Of a DNA stretch of 64,000 nt, positions 1-8,568 are shown one piece after another. The position numbers and the translations under genes were made by a program. Numbering within the stretch: position 1 is the first letter of the stretch; every line of letters begins with the position of its first letter. The notes beneath the pieces are model-generated. The model worked only from the letters and a program-made list of their open reading frames with translations. It did not search any database and had not been told where the DNA came from. Source of the DNA: Phytoactinopolyspora mesophila (GTDB lineage Bacteria; Actinomycetota; Actinomycetes; Jiangellales; Jiangellaceae); NCBI RefSeq assembly GCF_010122465.1, contig NZ_WLZY01000013.1, positions 1-64,000 on the forward strand, read 5' to 3'.

Positions 1-232
1 CCTGCCCGCGCACTGGCCATGGGCCGCACCATGGCGCACCCTCTACAACGCGGTTTTCGCCACCGGGCCACCAGCAGTGGCCTGAACCCGACCACCGCCC
101 GCGAGGGCACGACCGGAGACCCCGAAATGGAAAGGCTGGCAGGACCAGCAGCATCCTCCTGCCCTTCACCACACCAGCACCGATCAACCAAGATCACGAT
201 CAAGAAGTCCCTGGTTCCACGGATCCAGGCTT
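1..232. other. Window edge with no supported gene
   Basis: Short open frames exist on both strands, but none has a convincing start, ribosome site or recognisable protein. A 71-codon plus-strand frame here is basic and proline-rich and looks like chance reading of GC-rich DNA. I see nothing else before the palindrome that begins at 233. Confidence 0.5.
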
Positions 233-396
233 AGAGGCCGCGCAGAATGGGGCGCCTGACAGCGAGCGGGGTCGGGCGCCTGGATGGCAAGGCGGAGGAA
301 GGAGTCGCACTGGGTTTGTGCGACGACTGACGACAACGCCGCCAGCCAGGATGCCCGGGCACGCGAGCCAGGCGACTCCCATTCTGCGCGGCCTCT
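233..396. repeat. 164-bp imperfect palindrome downstream of dinB
   Basis: The outer arms are a perfect 19-bp inverted repeat (233-251 and 378-396, reading AGAGGCCGCGCAGAATGGG and its complement). The inner part remains partly complementary: blocks such as CGCCTG and CCTGGaTGGC recur in the opposite arm. The centre is a 7-bp hairpin, GTCGCAC/GTGCGAC, with a 7-base loop near 305-325. The right arm touches the dinB stop codon. It could be a MITE-like or REP-like repeat, or a very long terminator; there is no T-run beside it. No target duplication is obvious. Confidence 0.75.
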
Positions 397-1577
397 TAGT
401 CCGGCAGGAGCGGGACCGGTTGGCCGACGCGGCGTCCGAGGGTAGACGCCCTGCCGACGGCGCGGCTGCCATACCGGTCGCGCAGTGTGTCGAGGGCGGT
501 GTCGAGCGAACTGGCGGGGCATCGCTGGATCGGGAGCGCGAGCTGGACGGCGTTCGCCTCGTCCAGGTTGCTGAGCGCCACCCCCAGCAGCGTCAGACCT
601 TTGCGCTCGATCAGCGCTGAGGCATCGCGCAGCAACAGCCGAGCGGTGGCGAGCAAGGCAGGCGTCTCGTCGGTGGCTTCGGCCAGCGTATGGGACCGGG
701 TGGCGCGCGTGAAGTCCCCGAATCGCAGCCGCAGCACGACCGTGTGACAGACCCGGCGCCCACTCCGGAGCCGGCGCGCCACGCGGTCGAGCAACGCGGC
801 CAGGATCGCCTCGAGTTCATCGCCGGTGCGTTCCCGCCGCCCAAGCGCACATTGGGAACCGATCGAACGACGACGCCGGCCGGTCTCCACCGGACGTGGG
901 TCCTGGCCATGTGCCAGGGCATACAGATGGTTCCCCGCGGCGGGCCCCAGCATGGCGGCAAGACTCCGGCGGCGAAGTTGCGCGACCTCACCCACCGTTG
1001 TCAGGCCTTTGTCCCGGAGCTTGCGTGCGGTGACCGGCCCGACTCCCCAAAGCCGCTCGACCGCCAGCGGATGCAGAAACGCCAGCTCCTGGTCGGGCGG
1101 AACGACGAGCAAGCCGTCCGGCTTGGCCACAGCGCTTGCCACCTTGGCGAGGAACTTGGTGCGCGCCACGCCCACCGTGATCGGTAACCCGACACGCTCC
1201 AGCACCTCACGCCGCAGTCGCCGGGCGATTTCGGTAGGCGGGCCGTCTATCCGCCAGAGGCCACGGACGTCGAGGAAAGCTTCGTCGATGGAGAGACCTT
1301 CGACCACCGGCGTGGTCTGCTTGAAGACCTCGAAGACGGCGCGGCTGGCGGCAGCGTATGCGGACATCCGGGGTTGAACGACCACCGCGTCCGGGCACAG
1401 CTGACGGGCCTGACGCCCGTTCATAGCGGTTCGCACCCCGAACGCCTTGGCCTCGTAACTTGCGGCAAGCACCACGCCCGATCCGACGATGACGGGGCGG
1501 CCACGCAGGCGGGCGTCGTCCCGCTGCTCTACTGACGCATAGAACGCATCCAAGTCGGCGTGCAGAATACCTGCCAT
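396..1577 (-). CDS. dinB: DNA polymerase IV (Y-family translesion polymerase)
   Basis: This is a Y-family polymerase of 393 aa that copies past damaged bases during the SOS response. The N-terminal HADLDAFYASVEQ carries the first metal-binding aspartate (about D8), and SIDEAFLDV (about D98, E99) is the second catalytic motif. A helix-hairpin-helix thumb segment (GVGPVTARKLRDKG) and the little-finger domain follow, so the protein is full length. An ATG lies 12 nt further upstream at 1589, but a LexA box covers it exactly, so I start at 1577. No good Shine-Dalgarno is present at either site, so the mRNA may be nearly leaderless. The C-terminus ends LLPD without a clear clamp-binding motif. The gene stands alone. 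Confidence 0.93.
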   Translation of the reverse strand: MAGILHADLDAFYASVEQRDDARLRGRPVIVGSGVVLAASYEAKAFGVRTAMNGRQARQLCPDAVVVQPRMSAYAAASRAVFEVFKQTTPVVEGLSIDEAFLDVRGLWRIDGPPTEIARRLRREVLERVGLPITVGVARTKFLAKVASAVAKPDGLLVVPPDQELAFLHPLAVERLWGVGPVTARKLRDKGLTTVGEVAQLRRRSLAAMLGPAAGNHLYALAHGQDPRPVETGRRRRSIGSQCALGRRERTGDELEAILAALLDRVARRLRSGRRVCHTVVLRLRFGDFTRATRSHTLAEATDETPALLATARLLLRDASALIERKGLTLLGVALSNLDEANAVQLALPIQRCPASSLDTALDTLRDRYGSRAVGRASTLGRRVGQPVPLLPD

Positions 1578-1582
1578 CTCCA

Positions 1583-1596
1583 CGAACATATGTTCG
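1583..1596 (-). promoter_or_regulatory. LexA (SOS) box of dinB
   Basis: The sequence CGAACATATGTTCG is a perfect palindrome and matches the Gram-positive/actinobacterial LexA consensus CGAAC-N4-GTTCG. It lies immediately 5' of, and overlaps, the upstream candidate ATG of dinB. LexA would therefore repress dinB until DNA damage. Confidence 0.85.
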
Positions 1597-1645
1597 CATT
1601 TATCGGGCTGGAAAGCCAGGATCTTCGCGGGGGCTGGGCCGCCGG

Positions 1646-2233
1646 CTACACACGCCGGCCGAGGAAGTTCAGCAACTTTTCGCTGGCATCGGCGGCCCGC
1701 GACACTGGCAGCGGCGGCGCGAATCGCGCCGGACGGTCGGCGTCGACCACCAGAATCCGGCTGAGCTCGATCAAGTCCTCCGCCAGCCCGGTGGGCACTC
1801 GCCGGTTGCTACCACAGGCGCGTGCGACATCCCACCCGTGCACGGCGACTTCCACCGCCCCGGTACCGGCCACGATCCTACTGGTCAGCGAGCGTTCACC
1901 GATGGACACCCGCGCGGGACTGTCGGCGCCGACCCAGACACCCAGAAGCTGGCATGCGCGATCACGCATGCTCTGCACAAGGCCTGTCGCCGGATCGTCG
2001 TCGACGCCAAGCGGGTCGGCGTAGACACGCCCGACATCCGCGGCCTCACACAGCGCCAGCAATGAGTCGTTCATGTGCTCCAGGAGTGCTCGCAAGTCCC
2101 ATTCGGCACATGGCGTCGGCCGGGAGAGCTGCTCCGTGGTGACGAGACGCAAGCTGCCGAGGGTGTAACTCATCGCCCGTTCGAGCATGGCGACACCGTC
2201 GGGCATCGTCAGCGTTCCGGATGCGTCGCTCAT
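1646..2233 (-). CDS. TIGR03086 family metal-binding protein (mycothiol-dependent/maleylpyruvate-isomerase-like)
   Basis: This 195-aa protein has a DinB-fold four-helix bundle of the TIGR03086 type. The typical N-terminal motif TPCAEWDLRALLEHM (about residues 40-54) holds the first metal histidine, and the VAVHGWDVARA motif (about 133) holds the second. Relatives are mycothiol-dependent or of unknown function; the substrate here cannot be read. It lies 18 bp downstream of the SigX5-like sigma gene on the same strand, so the two are probably one transcript. That pairing suggests a role in a stress or detoxification response driven by the sigma factor. The start has no strong ribosome site, and a start at the second ATG is possible. 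Confidence 0.8.
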   Translation of the reverse strand: MSDASGTLTMPDGVAMLERAMSYTLGSLRLVTTEQLSRPTPCAEWDLRALLEHMNDSLLALCEAADVGRVYADPLGVDDDPATGLVQSMRDRACQLLGVWVGADSPARVSIGERSLTSRIVAGTGAVEVAVHGWDVARACGSNRRVPTGLAEDLIELSRILVVDADRPARFAPPLPVSRAADASEKLLNFLGRRV

Positions 2234-2251
2234 GAAGGCGCCCGCGGCCGG

Positions 2252-3256
2252 TCAGGGGGCGGGCTGCGGCGACGACGGATGCGTCATCGGCAGCCCGAAC
2301 GCTGGGAACAGGCTGGTCTCGAAGAACGCTCCGACGTGGGACACCCTCGTCCCGTGCAGTGTGAGTACCTGGATCTGAAATGCCTGGTGGACGCCGCTCT
2401 CGTCGCGCATGTACAAGCCGAACGCGGGCTGGCCATTGGCCGACGTGGGGACCATCAGCTGATCGCCTGGGCCCTTGGCGGGGCATGCGTTGAGTATGAG
2501 CTGGCAGATGTTCTCCGGGCCCTGGAACCAGGCGGTGAACGGCGGCATCTCCCACGCCGCGTCCGAGGTGAATAGGTCCACCAACGAGCGGATGTCGTAC
2601 TTCTCGAACGCCGCGACGTAGCGGTCGAGCAGGTCACGCTGCTCTGTGGTCATCGACTCTTCGACGTCGTCGGCCTGCGGATCGATCTGTTCCAGCTGAG
2701 CGCGTGCGCGTTGCAACAGGCTGTTGACTGCGGTGGTGGTGACACCGAGGGTCTCCGCGACCTCGGCCGCGCGGAACCTGAGCACGTCACGCAGGATCAG
2801 CACCGCCCGCTGCCGTGGCGGCAGATGCTGCAGGGCGGCGATGAACGCCAGCCGGATGCTCTCACGTGAGGTGACGACCAGCGCCGGGTCGGACTCGTCG
2901 GCACCCACGATGGCATCCGGGATCGGCTCCAGCCACGGCACCTCATGCCGCTGAACCAGCGTGACGTCGGGCTCGCTCGGGCCACCGAGACCGGTGGGAA
3001 GGGGCCTGCGGTTACGGCCTTCGAGCGCGGTCAGGCATGCGCTGGTGGCAATCCGGTACAGCCATGTCCGCAGGGAGGACCGCCCCTCGAAGCGGTCGTA
3101 GGCACGCCAGGCTCGTAGATACGTCTCTTGCACGAGATCTTCTGCGTCGTGCACCGAACCGAGCATCCGGTAGCAGTGCGCCAGCAGTTCGCGCCGGTAA
3201 GGATCCGCCAGGCTGGTGAAGTCCTGGTCGACGGGATTCTCGACTACCACAGTCAT
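2252..3256 (-). CDS. ECF sigma factor with C-terminal SnoaL-like domain (SigX5/TIGR02960 type)
   Basis: This 334-aa extracytoplasmic-function sigma factor directs RNA polymerase to alternative promoters. Sigma region 2 spans about residues 18-85, with the DAEDLVQETYLRAWRAY helix. Region 4 spans about 140-190, with LPPRQRAVLILRDVL and the recognition helix TTTAVNSLLQRARAQL. A SnoaL/NTF2-like domain follows (about 205-325). In such sigma factors the tail, rather than a separate anti-sigma factor, is thought to control activity, and no anti-sigma gene is present here. It heads an operon with the TIGR03086 gene and is divergent from the MFS exporter, so it may sense a small molecule. No paired promoter motif could be identified. 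Confidence 0.9.
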   Translation of the reverse strand: MTVVVENPVDQDFTSLADPYRRELLAHCYRMLGSVHDAEDLVQETYLRAWRAYDRFEGRSSLRTWLYRIATSACLTALEGRNRRPLPTGLGGPSEPDVTLVQRHEVPWLEPIPDAIVGADESDPALVVTSRESIRLAFIAALQHLPPRQRAVLILRDVLRFRAAEVAETLGVTTTAVNSLLQRARAQLEQIDPQADDVEESMTTEQRDLLDRYVAAFEKYDIRSLVDLFTSDAAWEMPPFTAWFQGPENICQLILNACPAKGPGDQLMVPTSANGQPAFGLYMRDESGVHQAFQIQVLTLHGTRVSHVGAFFETSLFPAFGLPMTHPSSPQPAP

Positions 3257-3427
3257 GACACTACTGCTCCCAAGCCGTCGGGCATATACGTGTGGAGCGC
3301 GGCACGAGGGCCTTCAGGTGCCGCGCTTTGAGATATGGACTAGAGCCGAGCCGATTTCTCATCGGCCGCCGGCCGAGAATCTGCGCGCGTCCCGCTGGCC
3401 CGGTACCGGCCTGAGAGAATCCGTCGT

Positions 3428-4795
3428 GTGACCCGCGACCGAGAGGGAGTGCCCAACCGGCTCCTTCTCACCTTGACGCTGGGAACACTCCTCAACCCGC
3501 TGAACTCCTCCATGATCGCGATCGCTTTGGTGAGCTTCCAGCGCGAGTTCGAGGTCAGCATCGCCACCTCCACCTGGGCAGCGTCGGGTTTCTACCTGGC
3601 CGCGGCGGTCGGTCAGCCGCTGATGGGCCGGCTAGCCGACCAAATCGGCGCTCGCCGGCTGTTCATCGCGGGTTTGGTCCTGATGGGTGGGGCCTCCGCG
3701 CTGGCCCCGCTGGCTCCCAGCTTCGCTTGGCTGGTGGCAGCGCGCGTCGTCCAGGCCATCGCTACCTCCGCGGCGTTTCCTTGCGCCCACATCCTCATCC
3801 GGGAGGCGGCTGGCACCCGATCGTCCGCGCCGCCGGCCGGTGCCCTGGCCACGCTCAGCATGGCCAGCTCGGCCAGCGCGGCGCTCGGTCCGGTCCTGGG
3901 CGGCGCACTCGTGGCCGTGGCGGGATGGGAGGCGGTGTTCCTGGTCAATGTTCCGCTAGCGGCGGCCGGCGTCATCCTCGCGCTGCGCATCGTGCCGCGG
4001 GCACCGGTGTCCTCCGTCACCAAGCTGAGTCTCCGCGACGTGGACATCGCCGGAATCGTGTTGTTCACCTGCGCGCTCGGAACCTTGATCGTCCTGGTCC
4101 TGTCGCTGGCGGAGGAACCGATCTGGTGGCTTGTGCCGGTGGTTGCCGCCGCCTTCGCGCTGTTCTTGCGGCGTGAGCTCAACGTCACTGAGCCGTTCAT
4201 GGACATCCGTGGCCTGGTCGCCACCCCCGCATTGCGAGCGGTGCTCATCCAGCAGGGCGGCATCAATCTCGTCTTCTATTGCGTGTTCTTCGGCCTGCCG
4301 ATGTGGCTGGAGCATGTCCGCGGATTCACACCCGACGTGGTGGGTCTGCTGGTTCTGCCCATCACTGTGCTGAGCATCCTTGTTGTCCCGATCACGACAA
4401 GAGCGATCCGGCGGGTCGGCTCGGCGCGTACGCTCGTCGTCGGCACCGGCCTGATGCTGCTGGCCACCCTGGCTGTACAGCTGCTGGGCGACACGACGCC
4501 GGTCGTGCTCCTCGTCGGCATCACCGTGTTGCTCGGAATCCCGAACGGAGTGAACCACCTCTCGCTCCAGACCAGGCTCTACGAAGCGGCACCGGCCAAC
4601 CGCGCGGGGGCACTGGCCGGGCTCTTCCAGACCTTCCGATATCTCGGCGCGATTACGGCAACGAGCCTGCTCGGCGTCATCCTGGAGCGCGACCTGTCCA
4701 CCCGCGGGATGCACCAGGTGGGCTATGTGATGACCGGGGTGGCGGCTCTGCTCATGGTGCTGACCGTCCTGGCCGCCCGCCGCCGGCCCGACTGA
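3428..4795 (+). CDS. MFS drug/metabolite exporter (EmrB/QacA-like)
   Basis: This 455-aa integral membrane transporter of the major facilitator superfamily would exchange protons for a drug or metabolite. The GTG start is followed by a short basic N-terminus and TM1 (LTLGTLLNPLNSSMIAIAL). The loop 2-3 signature GRLADQIGARR is at about residues 67-77. Twelve to fourteen hydrophobic segments continue to the end, and the protein stops with a basic tail (AARRRPD). It is transcribed divergently from the sigma-factor operon across a 171-bp gap that holds a small GCCGAT/ATCGGC hairpin. It ends at a long hairpin shared with the convergent carboxypeptidase gene. The substrate is unknown. Confidence 0.88.
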   Translation: MTRDREGVPNRLLLTLTLGTLLNPLNSSMIAIALVSFQREFEVSIATSTWAASGFYLAAAVGQPLMGRLADQIGARRLFIAGLVLMGGASALAPLAPSFAWLVAARVVQAIATSAAFPCAHILIREAAGTRSSAPPAGALATLSMASSASAALGPVLGGALVAVAGWEAVFLVNVPLAAAGVILALRIVPRAPVSSVTKLSLRDVDIAGIVLFTCALGTLIVLVLSLAEEPIWWLVPVVAAAFALFLRRELNVTEPFMDIRGLVATPALRAVLIQQGGINLVFYCVFFGLPMWLEHVRGFTPDVVGLLVLPITVLSILVVPITTRAIRRVGSARTLVVGTGLMLLATLAVQLLGDTTPVVLLVGITVLLGIPNGVNHLSLQTRLYEAAPANRAGALAGLFQTFRYLGAITATSLLGVILERDLSTRGMHQVGYVMTGVAALLMVLTVLAARRRPD

Positions 4796-4814
4796 GGATC
4801 CTTGTGCCGGGTAC

Positions 4815-4886
4815 GGCATGGCACGTTGAATACACGTTGGGAACCGCCTTATCGGCCAGATCCACGTGTACTCAACGTGCCATGCC
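4815..4886. terminator. Long bidirectional hairpin between convergent genes
   Basis: The arms are 22 bp (4815-4836 and 4865-4886) with one mismatch and a 28-base loop. The core reads GGCATGGCACGTTGAATAC. It lies in the 100-bp space between the ends of the MFS and carboxypeptidase genes and probably terminates both. A related hairpin is at 63227-63294. Confidence 0.75.
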
Positions 4887-4896
4887 CGGCCGAAGA

Positions 4897-7809
4897 TCAG
4901 TCGATCACGATCTTCGCCTGGCGATAGTTCCGGCCGGGGCCGTCGGGCCGGTAGTAGTTCTGGGTGTTGCCGGCCACGTCGACGGCGAACCACTTGACCG
5001 TCGTCGTCTCAGTGATGGTGACCGGCTGCTGCCCCTGCCGTGGTCCAGCGAAGTCGATCCGCGGCGAGTCGAACGTCGGCCGGCTGCCGTCGAGGGTGTA
5101 ATACACATCAGCCGGCTCGCTGACATCGAAGGTGATATCCACCGGACCGCTGTACCGGCCGGCGCCGGGTTCCAGTGTCGATCTCGGCGGAATCTTGTCC
5201 CTGCTGTACATGTCAGCCACCTCGAGAATGCCGAGCCAGCCATGAGCGAACTCCATGGCCTGTTCGTGGCCTTCCTCGTACGGCGGGGTGAACCCGACGC
5301 TCGACCATCCGCTACCGGTCCACAGCGGGGAACCTGCCTCGAAGCTCCACGCGAAGATGTCGTTCTCGTAGAAATGGTCGTCGCCGGAGTTGCCCGCGGC
5401 CGAGTACAACACGTCGCTGATCGGGCCCACCCTGCTGGACCAGACCGAGGTGCCCCGGTGTTCCTTCACACGGTTGAGGATCGTGTCCGACGCCTCGTAG
5501 AAGTAGGTCTCCACACCGTAGCTCGGCCGTTCGAGCCCGTCTCGGGTCTGCGGCCGGTAGGCACCCGGAGACCACATGAAGTAACCGCCGTGGGTGTGCG
5601 TGTTCATCGCGAACCGGATGTTCGGATTCTCCTCGACCAACCAGATCTCGTTCTGCGCTTCCGGCTCGGACAACACCCCCGGTCCACGGAACACGTCGCT
5701 GGTACAGACCGTCGAAGCACCGCTGAATCCGTCGTCGAGGGTGCCGACCCGGAAGTTCCGGTTCAGATCCACACCCCAGGAGTTCCGGGCGAGCGGATCG
5801 ACGGGACCGTCGTCCGGACAATGGTTGGTCATGTTGCGCCGTTGCAGCGTGAAGTCGTGAATCGAGTAGTGCGTCCCATCCGGGTTGATCGACGGGACGA
5901 TGAAGATGTCCAGGTTGTCGACCAGCCGCCGGGCGGTGTCGTTGGACGCGTAGTTGCGCAGCAGCCGCTCCGCGGTTTCCAGCGCCACCAGCGGTGTCAC
6001 CCATTCGCGCGCATGCTCCTGTGAATACAGGAAGACGCCGGTCTTCGAACCGTCCCGGTGCTTGCCGATTCGGATGCCCTTGACGGTGAACGGGTCCCGA
6101 GAAACGTGGTCCGGCGCGGACAGGAAGTCGGACAGCTGGGTGGTGCCCGGCTCCCCGTGACACTCGTCTGGGCCGCACGGATAGACGACGCCGTCGCCGG
6201 CATGCCCGCGGAACGTATATGCCTTGACGAGGTCACCGGCCTCGGCGTTCAACCCCGCGACAACCTCCGCCGCGGTGCTGGTGAGAGAGCCGGACGCGTT
6301 CGTCGCCAGGCTCACGTGGATGTCGTCGCCCTGAACCGTCACCGCCAACGGACTGTCCGACACGCCAGGATCGGCCAGCTCCACCGTGATGTCGTTCCCG
6401 CCTTCGTGACCCCAGGCAATCGAGTCGACGACGACGCGGTGCGGGTTGAGGTTCGGACGGTTCAGGCGGCCCTGTGCCGGTAGCTCCGGCTTGACGGTGT
6501 GACCGTCGGCCAGCGAGATCATGGCCGCGGGGATGGTGATGTCCGGCGCGTTCCCCGTCATCGCGAACGGGTCTCCGTCAACATTGTTGATCACAATCGC
6601 GGCGGCGGCGCCCGCCTGCTGGGCGTTGCGCACCTTGTCGACGAACGGACAGGTCCCCCGGTCGATCAGCGCGATGTCGCCGGCTTCAAAGCCGGTCAGC
6701 GGCCCGCATCCCTCGCTGGGGGTACCACTTCCGTCGCTGACGAGGACCGCTCGCCCAGGCACGCCGTCGATCGACGTCGCGCCACCGAAGTCCGCCGCCG
6801 CGGCCGGATAGTCACCGGCGGCCGCGGACGGCTCGTCGATCACCAGCTTGGGCGACGGCGGCTGAAAGATCGCCTGCGCCTTGCGGCGATAGCCGTTCGT
6901 CTCGTACGGCATCTCGATGATCTCGGCGATTCCCGGGAATTCGGCAGCCAGAGCCTCGATCTTCTCGGTCGACTCGGTGGCATCCACATAATGGTCGACG
7001 AAGCCCGTGGCCAGATCACCCCATTCCTTGGGCGCACCTGGTCCTGTCGGGTACTCGCCGTCGAGGAACTCCGTGAAGTCCGTCTCGACCTCGCCGATCA
7101 CCTCGCCGGCCAGCGTGCTGGTGACTCGCATCCGCGAGGGAACGGGGCTCTCGGGGCGGGGCACGTTGGTGCGGTGGAACATGTAGTGGCCCGCGTCTAC
7201 CAGGCGCGAAAGCGTGAACGTCGCGCCGTCGCCGATCTCGGTTCCCGGTCCGGCATCGAGGCTGGCGGTCAGGATCACGTTGGCCGAACTCGAACCGGCC
7301 TCGGACCATACTTCGATCTCGACGAACGTCTCTCCGTGGTTCTCGAACCACGCGGCCCGCTGGACTCGTAGATCGTCCCCGGTTTGCGCGGCTTGAGCCT
7401 CGGCCTTCTCGATCTCGGTGACCATGGCAGCCCGCTCGTCCTGGAGCGACTCGAAGTCTTCCGCCGTCAGTAGTGGTGCACCGACATCGAACCCGAGCGA
7501 GCGCAGCCACTCCTGTTCCGACGGTGTGATGATGGCCTCGACCTGCAGGCCGCTGCCGAGATCGTTGACCATTTCGCCGAGGTCGACGCCGGTGTCCACC
7601 AGCGCGTCGAGCTCGGTGCGGTCGTCCACGAAAATCTCGACGATGTCCGGGTACTCGAGCTCGTCCGGTGGGACGAACTCCGGATGCGCGTGATCGTCCG
7701 GTTCAGTAGCCGAGCCCGGAACGGCCAGAGTGGCCATCACCAGGGCGGCGGGTACGAACACTGCAGTGGTGATGCCGGCGGACCGGCGCGAAAAGGACAG
7801 GCGAGCCAT
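4897..7809 (-). CDS. Secreted M14 zinc carboxypeptidase with PA and chitobiase-C domains
   Basis: This 970-aa exported metallopeptidase removes C-terminal residues from peptides outside the cell. I start at 7809 because AGGAGGGGAG sits just upstream and a signal peptide follows (SRRSAGITTAVFVPAALVMATLAVPGSA). The N-terminal 330 residues are a propeptide-like region. A protease-associated (PA) insert lies at about 345-435. The M14 catalytic domain follows: zinc motif HARE (about 597-600), substrate-binding SINPDG and DLNRNF, the third zinc histidine in MNTHTHGG (about 738), and the catalytic Glu in WSFEAGS (about 823). The C-terminus (about 880-970) is a chitobiase/FN3-associated-like domain with YYTLDGSRPT. 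It is far longer than simple carboxypeptidases (about 400 aa). The upstream region has AAATGTC/GACATTT inverted copies near 7872-7924. Confidence 0.92.
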   Translation of the reverse strand: MARLSFSRRSAGITTAVFVPAALVMATLAVPGSATEPDDHAHPEFVPPDELEYPDIVEIFVDDRTELDALVDTGVDLGEMVNDLGSGLQVEAIITPSEQEWLRSLGFDVGAPLLTAEDFESLQDERAAMVTEIEKAEAQAAQTGDDLRVQRAAWFENHGETFVEIEVWSEAGSSSANVILTASLDAGPGTEIGDGATFTLSRLVDAGHYMFHRTNVPRPESPVPSRMRVTSTLAGEVIGEVETDFTEFLDGEYPTGPGAPKEWGDLATGFVDHYVDATESTEKIEALAAEFPGIAEIIEMPYETNGYRRKAQAIFQPPSPKLVIDEPSAAAGDYPAAAADFGGATSIDGVPGRAVLVSDGSGTPSEGCGPLTGFEAGDIALIDRGTCPFVDKVRNAQQAGAAAAIVINNVDGDPFAMTGNAPDITIPAAMISLADGHTVKPELPAQGRLNRPNLNPHRVVVDSIAWGHEGGNDITVELADPGVSDSPLAVTVQGDDIHVSLATNASGSLTSTAAEVVAGLNAEAGDLVKAYTFRGHAGDGVVYPCGPDECHGEPGTTQLSDFLSAPDHVSRDPFTVKGIRIGKHRDGSKTGVFLYSQEHAREWVTPLVALETAERLLRNYASNDTARRLVDNLDIFIVPSINPDGTHYSIHDFTLQRRNMTNHCPDDGPVDPLARNSWGVDLNRNFRVGTLDDGFSGASTVCTSDVFRGPGVLSEPEAQNEIWLVEENPNIRFAMNTHTHGGYFMWSPGAYRPQTRDGLERPSYGVETYFYEASDTILNRVKEHRGTSVWSSRVGPISDVLYSAAGNSGDDHFYENDIFAWSFEAGSPLWTGSGWSSVGFTPPYEEGHEQAMEFAHGWLGILEVADMYSRDKIPPRSTLEPGAGRYSGPVDITFDVSEPADVYYTLDGSRPTFDSPRIDFAGPRQGQQPVTITETTTVKWFAVDVAGNTQNYYRPDGPGRNYRQAKIVID

Positions 7810-8001
7810 GCTCCCCTCCTCGGTTGAGTGAGGCCCGCCCCGAGGATCGCCCGCGACAAGACCCCAAACCGACAAATGTCTGGTCTCCCCGCAGACCTGC
7901 CACAATCTACTGGTCAGGACATTTACTGACAAGCTTCTTTCTTGGAGCAACCCGCAGCGCACCCCGGGTGGTGGGTGTCGCCGGCCCGGCCGGTTAGATG
8001 A

Positions 8002-8568
8002 TCACGTGTGGGTGGAGCGGTATCGAGCCGCTTTGGCCTGGTTCCCGCAGATTTTCATGTTGCACCACCGGCGGCGCCTGCCGCGGGAGGTGTCGAGGAA
8101 ATACCAGCCGCAGCGATGACAGGCACGCAGCGGCTGCGCCGGCGGGCTCAGCGCCAGCCTGATTCCGCGTAGCGCGAGCGTCGTGAGCGCACCCTGGGCG
8201 GTGCGGGGCGCCACGGTACCGTCCGGGCCGAGCGAGACGTCCCTGCCGACGCTGCGAGCGGCCAGGCTAAGCAGACCGGCGATCGCGTCGGGAGGAAGCT
8301 CACGGCCGTCCTTCCGCGCCTCGAGGATCCCCCAGAGAAGCCCCCGCAACGCACGAGCCTCCCGCAGCACGGCCTGGGGGTCATCGAACCGGACTGGTGT
8401 GTCGCTGAGCGCCGGCAGCAGGCCGGCGCGCTGGAGCCATGAGGTCAGGGAACCGGCGCTGTCGAGAAGGTCGGCGCCCACCTCCGGAGTCCGGCGGTAG
8501 ACGGTGTTCGCGAAGTCGAGTACGACGTCACCAGCGATGAAGTGGTCATCGCTCCACGCGGTGGTCAC
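8002..8568 (-). CDS. CGNR zinc-finger / ABATE-domain regulator
   Basis: This 188-aa protein has an N-terminal ABATE (stress-induced regulator-like) domain and a C-terminal CGNR zinc finger. The finger reads CHRCGWYFLDTSRGRRRRWC followed by MKICGNQ, with four cysteines. The family is thought to bind DNA and regulate transcription. It is the last gene of a three-gene operon and overlaps the GNAT gene by the ATGA tetranucleotide. No other regulator is in the operon, so it is the natural candidate to bind the palindromic operator at 10072-10105. That link is inference. Binding partners and ligand are unknown. Confidence 0.85.
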   Translation of the reverse strand: MTTAWSDDHFIAGDVVLDFANTVYRRTPEVGADLLDSAGSLTSWLQRAGLLPALSDTPVRFDDPQAVLREARALRGLLWGILEARKDGRELPPDAIAGLLSLAARSVGRDVSLGPDGTVAPRTAQGALTTLALRGIRLALSPPAQPLRACHRCGWYFLDTSRGRRRRWCNMKICGNQAKAARYRSTHT

